From the NCBI RefSeq assembly GCF_003412455.1, contig NZ_QTJU01000003.1, positions 372,001 through 436,000 of the forward strand: 64,000 bases of DNA, read 5' to 3'. This DNA is from Deminuibacter soli (lineage in GTDB: Bacteria; Bacteroidota; Bacteroidia; Chitinophagales; Chitinophagaceae). A program made the position numbers and the translations under genes. Below the pieces are notes generated by a model. That model had not been told where the DNA came from. It worked only from the letters and a program-made list of their open reading frames with translations, and ran no database searches. Below, piece after piece: positions 17,299-25,959 of this stretch. Within the stretch, counting starts at the first letter, position 1. Every line of letters starts with the position of its first letter.

Positions 17299-20200
17299 AT
17301 GAAAAAAATTGTACTCCTGGCCTGCTGGCTATGTGCTTTTACAGCTGCAACCTACGCCCATACCCTTAATGCGGGTGATGTGGTGGTGTATAGCTGGAAC
17401 TCTTTTACTGATGAAATAAAACTGACCAACCTGGTAGATATCCCGGCAGGAACAGTACTGAAGATAACGGACCGTGGATGGGACAATACCAATCATGCCT
17501 TTACTACACTTACTACAGGTGATGGAACAGTTACCTGGACGGTTGGGTCATTTATACCCAAGGGCAGCCTTTTTACGCTGAAACTGGGAGGCTCTGATGA
17601 GCCCACCACACTAGCCAATACAACTACCACAACAGATTTAACAGCCAACATCAGCACTACTGCCTATAGTATTGGTGACCCGATGACCATTGCCGGCGAT
17701 GGAATATTTATTTACCAGGATGCAGATAATCTCCCATATTTTATTTTCGGCTATAATAATTCATCAGGCACCAATGTAGATGCTAATGGCTGGAACACCA
17801 GCATTGGCGTTACACTGCGGGATTCCCAGTTACCTGATGGCAACGGCGGCAGCCAGAATGCGCTTACCAATGGCACAAACGCAGTAGCCATGCCCGGCAG
17901 TGCCAGCCAGCAGGACAATACGCAGTATACAGGCCCTACCACTTCAGCAGACGCAGCCACCTGGCTGGCACGCATTACTACCCAAAGCAACTGGACAGGT
18001 ACCATGTCCGCCACCAATAACACAAGCATTATAAATACAAGCATTACATTCCCCACCCCTCCTGTATTTAACAATACCACACCAACACTCACTTATTGCG
18101 GAAACGCCGGCACCGTATTACTTAACAGCTTACTGGCTGCTACAGATTTGGATAATGGCCAAACCCTCACCTGGACGGTCATCACAGCACCCGCACATAG
18201 CACAGCCGTTGGCTTTCCCTATTCAGCTACCAGCAACGGCGGCTCCGTAACACCTGCCGGTTTATCCATTACACCCACCGCAGGTTATTCCGGAACAGAT
18301 GCAATGGTAGTACAGGTAAGCGACGGCACCGGCAATGCGCAGGTAACCATTAACATTACCGTAAACGCTGCGCCGGCTATACCCACCATTACACCAGGTG
18401 GCACCACCACCTTCTGTACCGGCGGCAGTGTAACATTAACCTCATCGGCTGCAACAGGCAACCAGTGGTATAAAGATGGCGCCATTATTACCGGTGCAAT
18501 TGCGACTACTTATGCTGCCACTTCCACCGGCAACTACACAGTGACGGTCACCAACGCCAGTGGATGTACCGCCACATCAACTGCAACAGCAGTCACGGTA
18601 AATGCACCACCGGCAACACCGGCTATCACCCCGGGCGGACCAACCAGCTTCTGTACCGGCGGCAGTGTTACATTAACCTCATCGGCAGCTACCAACAACC
18701 AATGGTATAAAGAGGGCGCAATATTAACAGGAGAAATAAACACCACATATAACGCCACAGCCAGCGGCAGTTATACCGTGACGGTTACCAATGTCAATGG
18801 ATGCACGGCTACATCAACGGGAACAACGGTTACTGTAAACACATTGCCGGCAACACCAATTGTCACCGCAGGCAGCACTACTACCTTCTGCGCAGGAGGA
18901 AGTGTAACACTCACCTCATCAGCCGCAACAAACAACCAGTGGTATAAAGATGGCGCCATTATTACTGGTGCAACCGCTACAACCTATTCCGCAACAACCA
19001 GCGGCAACTACACAGTGACGGTCACCAATGGCAGTGGATGTACTGCCACATCAACCGCAACAGCAGTCACGGTAAATGCACTACCGGCAACACTGGCTAT
19101 CACCCCGGGTGGCCCCACCAGCTTCTGTACCGGCGGCAGCGTTACATTAACCTCATCGGCAGCTACCAACAACCAATGGTATAAAGACGGCGCAATATTA
19201 ACAGGAGAAATAAACACCACATATAACGCCACTGCCAGCGGCAGTTATACCGTGACGGTTACCAATGGCAATGGATGCACGGCTACATCAACGGGAACAA
19301 CGGTTACTGTAAACACATTGCCGGCAACACCAATTGTCACCGCAGGCAGCACTACTACCTTCTGCGCAGGAGGAAGTGTAACACTCACCTCATCAGCCGC
19401 AACAAACAACCAGTGGTATAAAGATGGCGCCATTATTACTGGTGCAACCGCTACAACCTATTCCGCAACAACCAGCGGCAACTACACAGTGACGGTCACC
19501 AATGGCAGTGGATGTACTGCCACATCAACCGCAACAGCAGTCACGGTAAATGCACTACCGGCAACACTGGCTATCACCCCGGGTGGCCCCACCAGCTTCT
19601 GTACCGGCGGCAGCGTTACATTAACCTCATCGGCAGCTACCAACAACCAATGGTATAAAGACGGCGCAATATTAACAGGAGAAATAAACACCACTTATAA
19701 CGCCACTGCCAGCGGCAGTTATACCGTGACGGTTACCAATGGCAGCGGATGTACCGCCACATCAACTGCGACAGCAGTTACCGTAAATGCGTTACCTGCT
19801 ACACCAACCATAATGCCGGGTGGCCCCACCACCTTCTGCACAGGAGGAAGTGTAACACTCACCTCATCAGCCGCAACAAACAACCAATGGTATAAAGATG
19901 GCACCATTATTACTGGTGCAATTGCGACTACTTATGCTGCCACTTCCACCGGCAACTACACAGTGACGGTCACCAACGCCAGCGGATGTACTGCCACATC
20001 AACCGCAACAGCAATCACGGTAAATGCACTACCGGCAACACCGGCTATCACCCCGGGCGGGCCAACCAGCTTCTGTACCGGCGGCAATGTTGTGCTGACT
20101 TCATCAGCCGCAACAGGCAATCAATGGTATTCAAATGGAACAGCCATTACCGGTGAAACAAATACAACCTACACTGCGAATACAAGTGCTAACTATACTG

Positions 20201-22665
20201 TAACCACCACAGATGGCAACGGCTGTTCGGCTACCTCAACAGCAACTACTGTGGCTGCTAATCCTTTACCAGCTGTACCAACCATTACCGCAGGCACCAG
20301 CACCACTTTCTGTGCAGGTGGCAGTGTAACATTAACCTCATCGGCAGCATCAGGCAACCAGTGGTATAAAGATGGCACCGCCATCACGGGCGAAATCAAT
20401 ACGACTTATGCAGCCAATGCAAGCGGCAGCTACACGGTGGTAGCAACCAACGCCAGCGGATGTACTGCCACATCAACCGCAACAGCAGTCACGGTAAATG
20501 CACTACCGGCAACACCGGCTATCACCCCGGGCGGGCCAACCAGCTTCTGTACCGGCGGCAATGTTGTGCTGACTTCATCAGCCGCAAGTGGCAACCAGTG
20601 GTATAAAGATGGTACTGCTATTACCGGTGAAACAAATACAACCTATACCGCGAATACAAGCGCCAACTATACCGTAACCACTACAGATGGCAACGGATGT
20701 TCGGCTACCTCAACAGCAACTACTGTGGCTGCTAATCCTTTACCAGCCGTACCAACCATTACCGCAGGCAGCAGCACCACTTTCTGTGCAGGTGGCAGTG
20801 TAACATTAACTTCATCAGCTGCAACCGGCAACCAGTGGTATAAAGATGGCACCGCCATCACGGGAGAAATCAATACGACTTATGCAGCCAATGCCAGCGG
20901 CAGCTACACTGTGGTAGCAACCAACGCCAGCGGATGTACCGCCACATCAACCGCAACAGCGGTCACTGTAAATGCATTACCGGCAACACCGGCTATCACC
21001 CCGGGCGGACCAACCAGCTTCTGTACCGGCGGCAGCGTTGTGCTGACTTCATCAGCCACAAGCGGCAATCAATGGTACAGGGATGGTACCGCTATTACCG
21101 GTGAAACAAATACAACCTATACCGCGAATACAAGCGCCAATTATACCGTAATCACCACAGATGGCAACGGCTGTTCAGCTACCTCAACAGCAACTACTGT
21201 GGCTGCTAATCCTTTACCAGCTGTACCAACCATTACCACAGGCAGCAGTACCACTTTCTGTGCTGGCGGCAGTGTAACATTAACCTCATCAGCTGCAACA
21301 GGCAACCAGTGGTATAAAGATGGCACCGCCATCACGGGAGAAATCAATACAACTTATGCAGCCAATGCAAGCGGCAGCTATACCGTAACCGTAACCAACG
21401 CCAGCGGATGTACCGCTACTTCAACGGGAACAACGGTTACCGTTAATCCTTTACCGGCAACACCGGCTATCACCGCAGGTGGCCCTACCAGCTTCTGCAC
21501 AGGTGGCAATGTTGTGCTGACTTCATCAGCTGCAAGCGGCAATCAATGGTACAGGGATGGAGCGCCTATTGTGGGTGAAACAAACAATACCTATACTGCC
21601 ACAACGAATGGCAGTTATACGGTATCGGCAACCAATGCCAGCAGCTGCAGCGCCGGTTCGGCAGCAACGGATGTTACAACTATTCCATACCCCGCCACAC
21701 CTGTTGTTACAGCATCAGGCACCGTATTCTGTACAGGCGGCAGTGTAACACTCACATCATCTGCAACAGCAAACAACCAATGGTATAAGAGCGGCACGCC
21801 TATCAGCGGCGCAACTGCACAAACCTACAGCGTAACGGCAGCAGGTGATTACCGGGTTGGGGTATCCAACAGCGGCGGCTGTATGGCACAGTCACTCCCT
21901 GTAACCATTACCGAAACAACCGGCGGCGTAGGTAATGTACAGGTTACTGCAGGCGGTCCGCTTAGTTTTTGTGATGGCGGCAGCGTTACCTTCACTTCTT
22001 CTGCTGCTGCCGGCAACCAGTGGTTAAAAGATGGCACCCCCATCAGTGGCGCCACAGCGGCCACCTACACGGCCAATGCATCGGGCAGTTATGCAGTTAC
22101 GGTTACAGGCAGCAATGGTTGTGCAGCCACTACACCAGGCAACGCGGTTACAGTAAACCCGCTGCCGGTGTTTACCATCACCAGCGACAAAGGCAATAGT
22201 CTTTCAAGAGGCGAATCAACCCGCTTAAGCATCACCGGCGCAACAGGAACAGTGACCTGGCAACCGGCTGCAACACTGGACTTCCCGCTGAGTTTAACGC
22301 CGCAGGCAAGGCCGCTGGCCAATACCACGTATACAGCCACCCTCACCAGTGCGCAGGGATGCCAGGCATCGCAAAGCATTAGCATAAGCGTTACCGAGGA
22401 CTTCAAGGTTACGCCAAAGATTGTTGTTACTCCAAATGGAGACGGCATCAACGATTATTTTGTAATTGACAATATTGACGCATATCCCAATAATAGTTTG
22501 CAGGTGTTTGACCGCAGCGGCAAACTGGTGTATGAAAAACAGAACTACCGCAACGACTGGGACGGCAAACTGCGTGGGCGGGCATTTATTTCAGACACCT
22601 ATTTCTATGTATTGATCATTGAAGGACGTGTAATTAAAAAAGGAACCATTGCCGTTATCAGGTAA
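17299..22665 (+). CDS. giant secreted Ig-like repeat protein with T9SS type B (gliding-associated) sorting domain
   Basis: This is a surface or secreted protein of about 1788 aa. Two starts are possible, 17290 and 17299; I prefer 17299 because it opens directly with MKKIVLLACWLCAFTAATYA, a clean signal peptide. Residues 21-230 form a non-repetitive beta-rich domain (AGDVVVYSWNSFTDEIKLTNL). A cadherin- or Big-like stretch spans about 250-355. Sixteen repeats of about 79 residues then run to about residue 1620. Each has FCxGGxVxLTSSA, NQWYKDG, ITGxxxTTY, YTV and GCxATST; the two Cys flank a Trp as in an Ig fold. The C-terminal part (VTPNGDGINDYFVIDNID, QVFDRSGKLVYE, NDWDGK, GTIAVIR) is the type B sorting domain exported through T9SS with a PorP/SprF partner, which is encoded immediately downstream. 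It is probably an adhesin or filament stalk; the binding target is unknown. Confidence 0.92.
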   Translation: MKKIVLLACWLCAFTAATYAHTLNAGDVVVYSWNSFTDEIKLTNLVDIPAGTVLKITDRGWDNTNHAFTTLTTGDGTVTWTVGSFIPKGSLFTLKLGGSDEPTTLANTTTTTDLTANISTTAYSIGDPMTIAGDGIFIYQDADNLPYFIFGYNNSSGTNVDANGWNTSIGVTLRDSQLPDGNGGSQNALTNGTNAVAMPGSASQQDNTQYTGPTTSADAATWLARITTQSNWTGTMSATNNTSIINTSITFPTPPVFNNTTPTLTYCGNAGTVLLNSLLAATDLDNGQTLTWTVITAPAHSTAVGFPYSATSNGGSVTPAGLSITPTAGYSGTDAMVVQVSDGTGNAQVTINITVNAAPAIPTITPGGTTTFCTGGSVTLTSSAATGNQWYKDGAIITGAIATTYAATSTGNYTVTVTNASGCTATSTATAVTVNAPPATPAITPGGPTSFCTGGSVTLTSSAATNNQWYKEGAILTGEINTTYNATASGSYTVTVTNVNGCTATSTGTTVTVNTLPATPIVTAGSTTTFCAGGSVTLTSSAATNNQWYKDGAIITGATATTYSATTSGNYTVTVTNGSGCTATSTATAVTVNALPATLAITPGGPTSFCTGGSVTLTSSAATNNQWYKDGAILTGEINTTYNATASGSYTVTVTNGNGCTATSTGTTVTVNTLPATPIVTAGSTTTFCAGGSVTLTSSAATNNQWYKDGAIITGATATTYSATTSGNYTVTVTNGSGCTATSTATAVTVNALPATLAITPGGPTSFCTGGSVTLTSSAATNNQWYKDGAILTGEINTTYNATASGSYTVTVTNGSGCTATSTATAVTVNALPATPTIMPGGPTTFCTGGSVTLTSSAATNNQWYKDGTIITGAIATTYAATSTGNYTVTVTNASGCTATSTATAITVNALPATPAITPGGPTSFCTGGNVVLTSSAATGNQWYSNGTAITGETNTTYTANTSANYTVTTTDGNGCSATSTATTVAANPLPAVPTITAGTSTTFCAGGSVTLTSSAASGNQWYKDGTAITGEINTTYAANASGSYTVVATNASGCTATSTATAVTVNALPATPAITPGGPTSFCTGGNVVLTSSAASGNQWYKDGTAITGETNTTYTANTSANYTVTTTDGNGCSATSTATTVAANPLPAVPTITAGSSTTFCAGGSVTLTSSAATGNQWYKDGTAITGEINTTYAANASGSYTVVATNASGCTATSTATAVTVNALPATPAITPGGPTSFCTGGSVVLTSSATSGNQWYRDGTAITGETNTTYTANTSANYTVITTDGNGCSATSTATTVAANPLPAVPTITTGSSTTFCAGGSVTLTSSAATGNQWYKDGTAITGEINTTYAANASGSYTVTVTNASGCTATSTGTTVTVNPLPATPAITAGGPTSFCTGGNVVLTSSAASGNQWYRDGAPIVGETNNTYTATTNGSYTVSATNASSCSAGSAATDVTTIPYPATPVVTASGTVFCTGGSVTLTSSATANNQWYKSGTPISGATAQTYSVTAAGDYRVGVSNSGGCMAQSLPVTITETTGGVGNVQVTAGGPLSFCDGGSVTFTSSAAAGNQWLKDGTPISGATAATYTANASGSYAVTVTGSNGCAATTPGNAVTVNPLPVFTITSDKGNSLSRGESTRLSITGATGTVTWQPAATLDFPLSLTPQARPLANTTYTATLTSAQGCQASQSISISVTEDFKVTPKIVVTPNGDGINDYFVIDNIDAYPNNSLQVFDRSGKLVYEKQNYRNDWDGKLRGRAFISDTYFYVLIIEGRVIKKGTIAVIR
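18373..22161 (+). repeat. in-gene tandem array of sixteen about 237-bp Ig-domain repeats
   Basis: Sixteen units of 237 bp (79 codons) lie head to tail inside the giant protein; units 15 and 16 are more diverged and slightly off length. Repeats alternate in two-unit patterns, so a 474-bp higher-order period is visible. Units 3 and 5 (from about 18847 and 19321) look identical at the DNA level over 237 bases, and units 4 and 6 differ mainly in their last quarter, which points to recent duplication. Units 8-13 form a second alternating block. Such an array is prone to expansion, contraction and assembly error. Confidence 0.92.
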
Positions 22666-22686
22666 TGACCACAAAACTTGCAGGTT

Positions 22687-23559
22687 ATGAAAAAACTAAG
22701 CTTACTCACAGGCCTCTTTTTGTTGCTCGCATGGCAGCAGGGCATGGCACAGCAATATTTCAGCAATACCATCAGCTCTTATTTCAGAGATACCTACCTG
22801 AGCAATCCTGCTTTTGCAGGCACACACGACAAAGCTTTTTTATACGGCCTGCTCAACCGCAGCTGGATAGGCTTTGACGGCGCCCCCACGCTAATCACCT
22901 TTACCGGTGATACACGTTTTGGCGCACACTCGGCAGCAGGTGTGCAGCTGTCATCAGACAAAACCGGCCAACTGCAGCGCAGCTCGCTTAAGCTGAGTTA
23001 TGCGTATGCTATACCGCTCGGTGGCAACAACGAATATATCAGGCTGGGATTTTCAGGCACCACTTATCACGAACAGCTGGACAACAGTGCGTTGACAGAC
23101 GGCGGCGTTATTGACCCTGCCGTAAAAGCCTTTAATGATCAAAGCTGGCATTTTGATGGAGACTTCGGCGCCATTTATGAAAACAACCGGTTTAACTTCA
23201 GCATTACTGCGTTTAACCTGAGCAAATGGTTTCCGCACCTGGCACACCAGCCAACCGATTTACAAACTTTCCAGGTGTTTACATCATACAAGTTCCCGGT
23301 AGGCGACGACCTTACCCTGCAACCGCTTGCTTCAGCCAGGTTCTTTACCAATACAGACTGGCTGTTTACGGGTGGAGGTCAGTTATCTTATGGCAAAGTG
23401 TTTCATGTAAGCGCCATGTGGCAAAACAACAAGAGTTTTATTGCAGGTGCAAGTGTGGGGCTCGGCACTTTTGCAGAAGTAAATTTCTTCTATGGTTCAG
23501 GCAGTCGTCAGTCTTATGGAAAGCAGTATGAAATAGGTCTTGGCGTACCCATAAAATAG
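22687..23559 (+). CDS. PorP/SprF-family type IX secretion membrane protein
   Basis: This 290-aa outer-membrane beta-barrel partner protein is of the kind paired with T9SS type B substrates. The ATG at 22687 gives a signal peptide (MKKLSLLTGLFLLLAWQQGMAQ); an in-frame TTG nine bases earlier is less likely. The family's opening YFSNTISSYFRDTYLSNPAFAGTHD is present, followed by amphipathic strands and a C-terminal YEIGLGVPIK. It begins 21 bases after the giant Ig-repeat gene, the classical substrate-PorP/SprF pairing, so it probably anchors or retains that protein at the cell surface. Confidence 0.93.
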   Translation: MKKLSLLTGLFLLLAWQQGMAQQYFSNTISSYFRDTYLSNPAFAGTHDKAFLYGLLNRSWIGFDGAPTLITFTGDTRFGAHSAAGVQLSSDKTGQLQRSSLKLSYAYAIPLGGNNEYIRLGFSGTTYHEQLDNSALTDGGVIDPAVKAFNDQSWHFDGDFGAIYENNRFNFSITAFNLSKWFPHLAHQPTDLQTFQVFTSYKFPVGDDLTLQPLASARFFTNTDWLFTGGGQLSYGKVFHVSAMWQNNKSFIAGASVGLGTFAEVNFFYGSGSRQSYGKQYEIGLGVPIK

Positions 23560-23796
23560 CCATATATACGACTTACCGTGAAAAAACGGTAGCCTTATTT
23601 TTGCCGGGTTCAAATCACACAAACAAGAGAGAAAACATTCATTTTAAAAACATTTCGCATATAAATTAATTTAATTCTGAAAGACATTCATGTCATACGA
23701 GATACAATATAAAACCGTGAACAAAAATGAATAAGGAATTACAAATTCCTTATCTATATTTGAACTGGTTTTTCATAGGATATTGGATTATAAACG

Positions 23797-23826
23797 GGGT
23801 TGGATTTCTATCCAGACCCTTTTTTT
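23797..23826 (+). terminator. candidate terminator downstream of the porP/sprF-like gene
   Basis: GGGTTGGAT pairs with ATCCA-G-ACCC (one bulged base, 4-nt loop), followed by seven Ts to 23826. It is 237 bases past the stop codon, so it would end the tail-collar operon late. A weaker hairpin (TACCGT...ACGGTA) lies at about 23574-23589. I see nothing else in 23560-24019. Confidence 0.55.
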
Positions 23827-24019
23827 ATGCCCAAAACGCACACGCCAGGTAAGGAAATCACTTGGCAACCAGCATCCGCATAAAGCAACTGTGCAGTAAT
23901 TGATGAACGCACCATGAGCAGCCGGTGCAGCACATTACAGGGAAAAGCCGCGCGTTGGTTTAGCGGCAACTGTAAAATGGATTTCAGGCGCGTTATTGAC
24001 CTCCCCGGTATTTTCCAAC

Positions 24020-24487
24020 TTATAGGTATCCCTTGCAGTTTTTAGCCCCGCATTGGCAGGGTAAACGGCCATCGTGATGGGTTGGGCCATAGTTGCAGGT
24101 TAGCTCCTCTCCCTTTTTAATTTTCCGGAGGCTGTAAAACTCCACCTGCCCGTAAGCCACCCGCAGGTAAGTATTGGGGTCGCAGGAATGATTGATAAAT
24201 TTCAGGGGCGTAGCAAAATTACCTGCATCCAGTGCTCGGCCATCGCCAAATTCAACAATGGCTATCCGCTTACTGGCAGCTGCCCTTTTGCGGGCAACAC
24301 GCACAGAAATAATTTCACCTTCCATATTGCCTATTTTGCGGCGCGCAGGCACAGCTTCCAGCATAAAACATCCTGTGCCGTCAATCCGGCTTTTCCCGGT
24401 CTTTAACTGATAACGTATCAAAGCGTACTTATTTTTATTCAAACAGGCCACATGCCCGGTATGCCTGTTATGCATACATGCCTGCAA
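24020..24487 (-). CDS. SET-domain protein (predicted lysine methyltransferase)
   Basis: This 155-aa protein matches eukaryote-like SET methyltransferases, which transfer methyl groups from S-adenosylmethionine to protein lysines. Visible motifs are an N-terminal GTGCFMLEAVPARRKIGNMEGEII segment, the AdoMet-binding and knot motif FINHSCDPN, the GEELTCNYG motif with the expected catalytic Tyr, and a short post-SET-like cysteine cluster (CQCGAKNCKGYL). There is no pre-SET domain. A start at 24475 is also possible. The gene has no co-oriented neighbours; the + strand AraC gene diverges from it. The substrate could be a ribosomal or DNA-binding protein; this is not shown by the sequence. Confidence 0.88.
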   Translation of the reverse strand: MQACMHNRHTGHVACLNKNKYALIRYQLKTGKSRIDGTGCFMLEAVPARRKIGNMEGEIISVRVARKRAAASKRIAIVEFGDGRALDAGNFATPLKFINHSCDPNTYLRVAYGQVEFYSLRKIKKGEELTCNYGPTHHDGRLPCQCGAKNCKGYL

Positions 24488-24680
24488 TGATCAGTGCAAG
24501 GTATCAAGTATCCGCCAATTTCTTTTTAGCATATTGTTGCAAGTTTTTCACCATGCTGCAGCACGTTGTTGGCAATTAAATTGTAACTTACTGTATAGCT
24601 CATTGCAGCCATACCACCTATTCCCTCCTATAGAAATCATCCCTCTTCCAGCGTTCTGGCAGTCACCATCTTTTTTTGAC

Positions 24681-24699
24681 TATCTCCAAAAGGGAGATA
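24681..24699 (+). promoter_or_regulatory. small inverted repeat before the AraC gene
   Basis: TATCTCC at 24681-24687 pairs with GGAGATA at 24693-24699 across five bases, ending 12 bases before the chosen ATG at 24712. It could be an operator for autoregulation or a leader hairpin covering the ribosome-binding region. It supports starting at 24712 rather than at the TTG at 24676. Confidence 0.4.
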
Positions 24700-24711
24700 A
24701 ACAGATTGCCT

Positions 24712-25698
24712 ATGAATATTTTCAAGAACAGTCACCAGGGAATGGATACAGGCTTGCCGCCGCAGCTAAAAACCGGGATCATCCCCTGGGCCAATCAGAA
24801 ATTTACCATCTATCCATCGGGCCAGCTGCTGCTGCAGGAATACAGTCATTCCAAATTCACCTTTCAGTGGTACAATTACCGGATGAATGAAGATACAGTG
24901 ATGCATTATGCGCCATTTCATTCTTACTACCTGTTATTGTATACCACGCTCGGACAAATGTGCTTTTCTTCCCGCGAACAAAATGCTACGCGTATTGCAT
25001 TGCCCGAAAAAAGCCTGTTATTACTGAAAGTACCCGTAAGCGGTATTGAACTGGTTTTACCTGCAGGCAAACATGAAATGGTGATGTACGTGCTGCGCGG
25101 CGATTTTTCGCAGGAGCTCAGCTCGCCGGGGTCTGATTTTCATGAAATATTCCGCCAATCGAAGAACACCGAATTAACCATTGGCTCGTTTGTACTGGCT
25201 GCCAATTACATGGTGCAGGATATTGTAAAGAATATATTGCAGCACGACAACAATAACCTTGGCATAGACCTGCTTATTAGTTTGCTGACCATCCTGAAAC
25301 AATACAAGAAAACCTGGTTCGATATACATATGCAGCAGCCTGCAATATATGTTTCACAAAAAGAAAAACTGGTAGAGATCAGGAAGAAGATTATTGCCGA
25401 TCCCAATCGCGGCAACCATAAGCTCACACAGCTTTCCCGGCAGTACAATATCCCGGAGAAAAAACTCCGTACAGAATTCAGGCTGCTGTTTCATACAGAA
25501 CTTACCGATTTTGTAATGGAACAAATGATGGAACGCGTAAAATACCTGTTACGCCATTCCAACAAAAGCATTGACAGCATTGCATTGGAGCTGGGTTATG
25601 AAAACGGCGCCAACCTGGCCAAAACATTCAGGAAACACACGCAGCTATCACCCAGGGAATACAGGCTGCAGCAATCAGTTCCGAAAAACGCAAAATAA
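24712..25698 (+). CDS. AraC-family transcriptional regulator
   Basis: This 328-aa regulator is read from the ATG at 24712; the frame extends back to a TTG at 24676. The N-terminal 200 residues form a sensor domain without a clear cupin motif. The C-terminal AraC HTH spans roughly 225-320 (KLTQLSRQYNIPEKKLRTEFRLLFHTELTDFVMEQ, then SIDSIALELGYENGANLAKTFRKHTQLSPREYR). It lies 261 bases upstream of the flavoenzyme fusion gene in the same direction, so control of that cluster is plausible but unproven. The gap 25699-25959 shows no clear terminator or promoter. Confidence 0.9.
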   Translation: MNIFKNSHQGMDTGLPPQLKTGIIPWANQKFTIYPSGQLLLQEYSHSKFTFQWYNYRMNEDTVMHYAPFHSYYLLLYTTLGQMCFSSREQNATRIALPEKSLLLLKVPVSGIELVLPAGKHEMVMYVLRGDFSQELSSPGSDFHEIFRQSKNTELTIGSFVLAANYMVQDIVKNILQHDNNNLGIDLLISLLTILKQYKKTWFDIHMQQPAIYVSQKEKLVEIRKKIIADPNRGNHKLTQLSRQYNIPEKKLRTEFRLLFHTELTDFVMEQMMERVKYLLRHSNKSIDSIALELGYENGANLAKTFRKHTQLSPREYRLQQSVPKNAK

Positions 25699-25959
25699 AC
25701 ACGGCCCTTTTTCACTCAAAATAATTACCGGTTTTAACTCAACAGGTGTTAACAAAAGTTGTAACCTTTACAACGCAACAGCACAAGCACATTCCCACAC
25801 CTTTTCTTTCCCACTGGTTCACAGTTACAACCCACAAACATTACCCTAAAAGCCAGTACTGTCACATTACGGCTTCAAACACAGCTCTTCATTGCCAGGC
25901 GCATTGAACCTGTAGCCTATTGCCACCATCGTGAAAAACCACATCAACACAAACGTTCA

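Noticed and set aside
18285-21797. Series of minus-strand open frames of 60-74 aa in the repeat region
   Set aside because: They recur every 237 or 474 bases and are antisense shadows of the Ig-repeat coding sequence.
18373-22161. Regular spaced repeats that could suggest a CRISPR-like array
   Set aside because: Period is 237 bp, in frame, with no spacers between repeats, and it encodes Ig-like domains of one protein.
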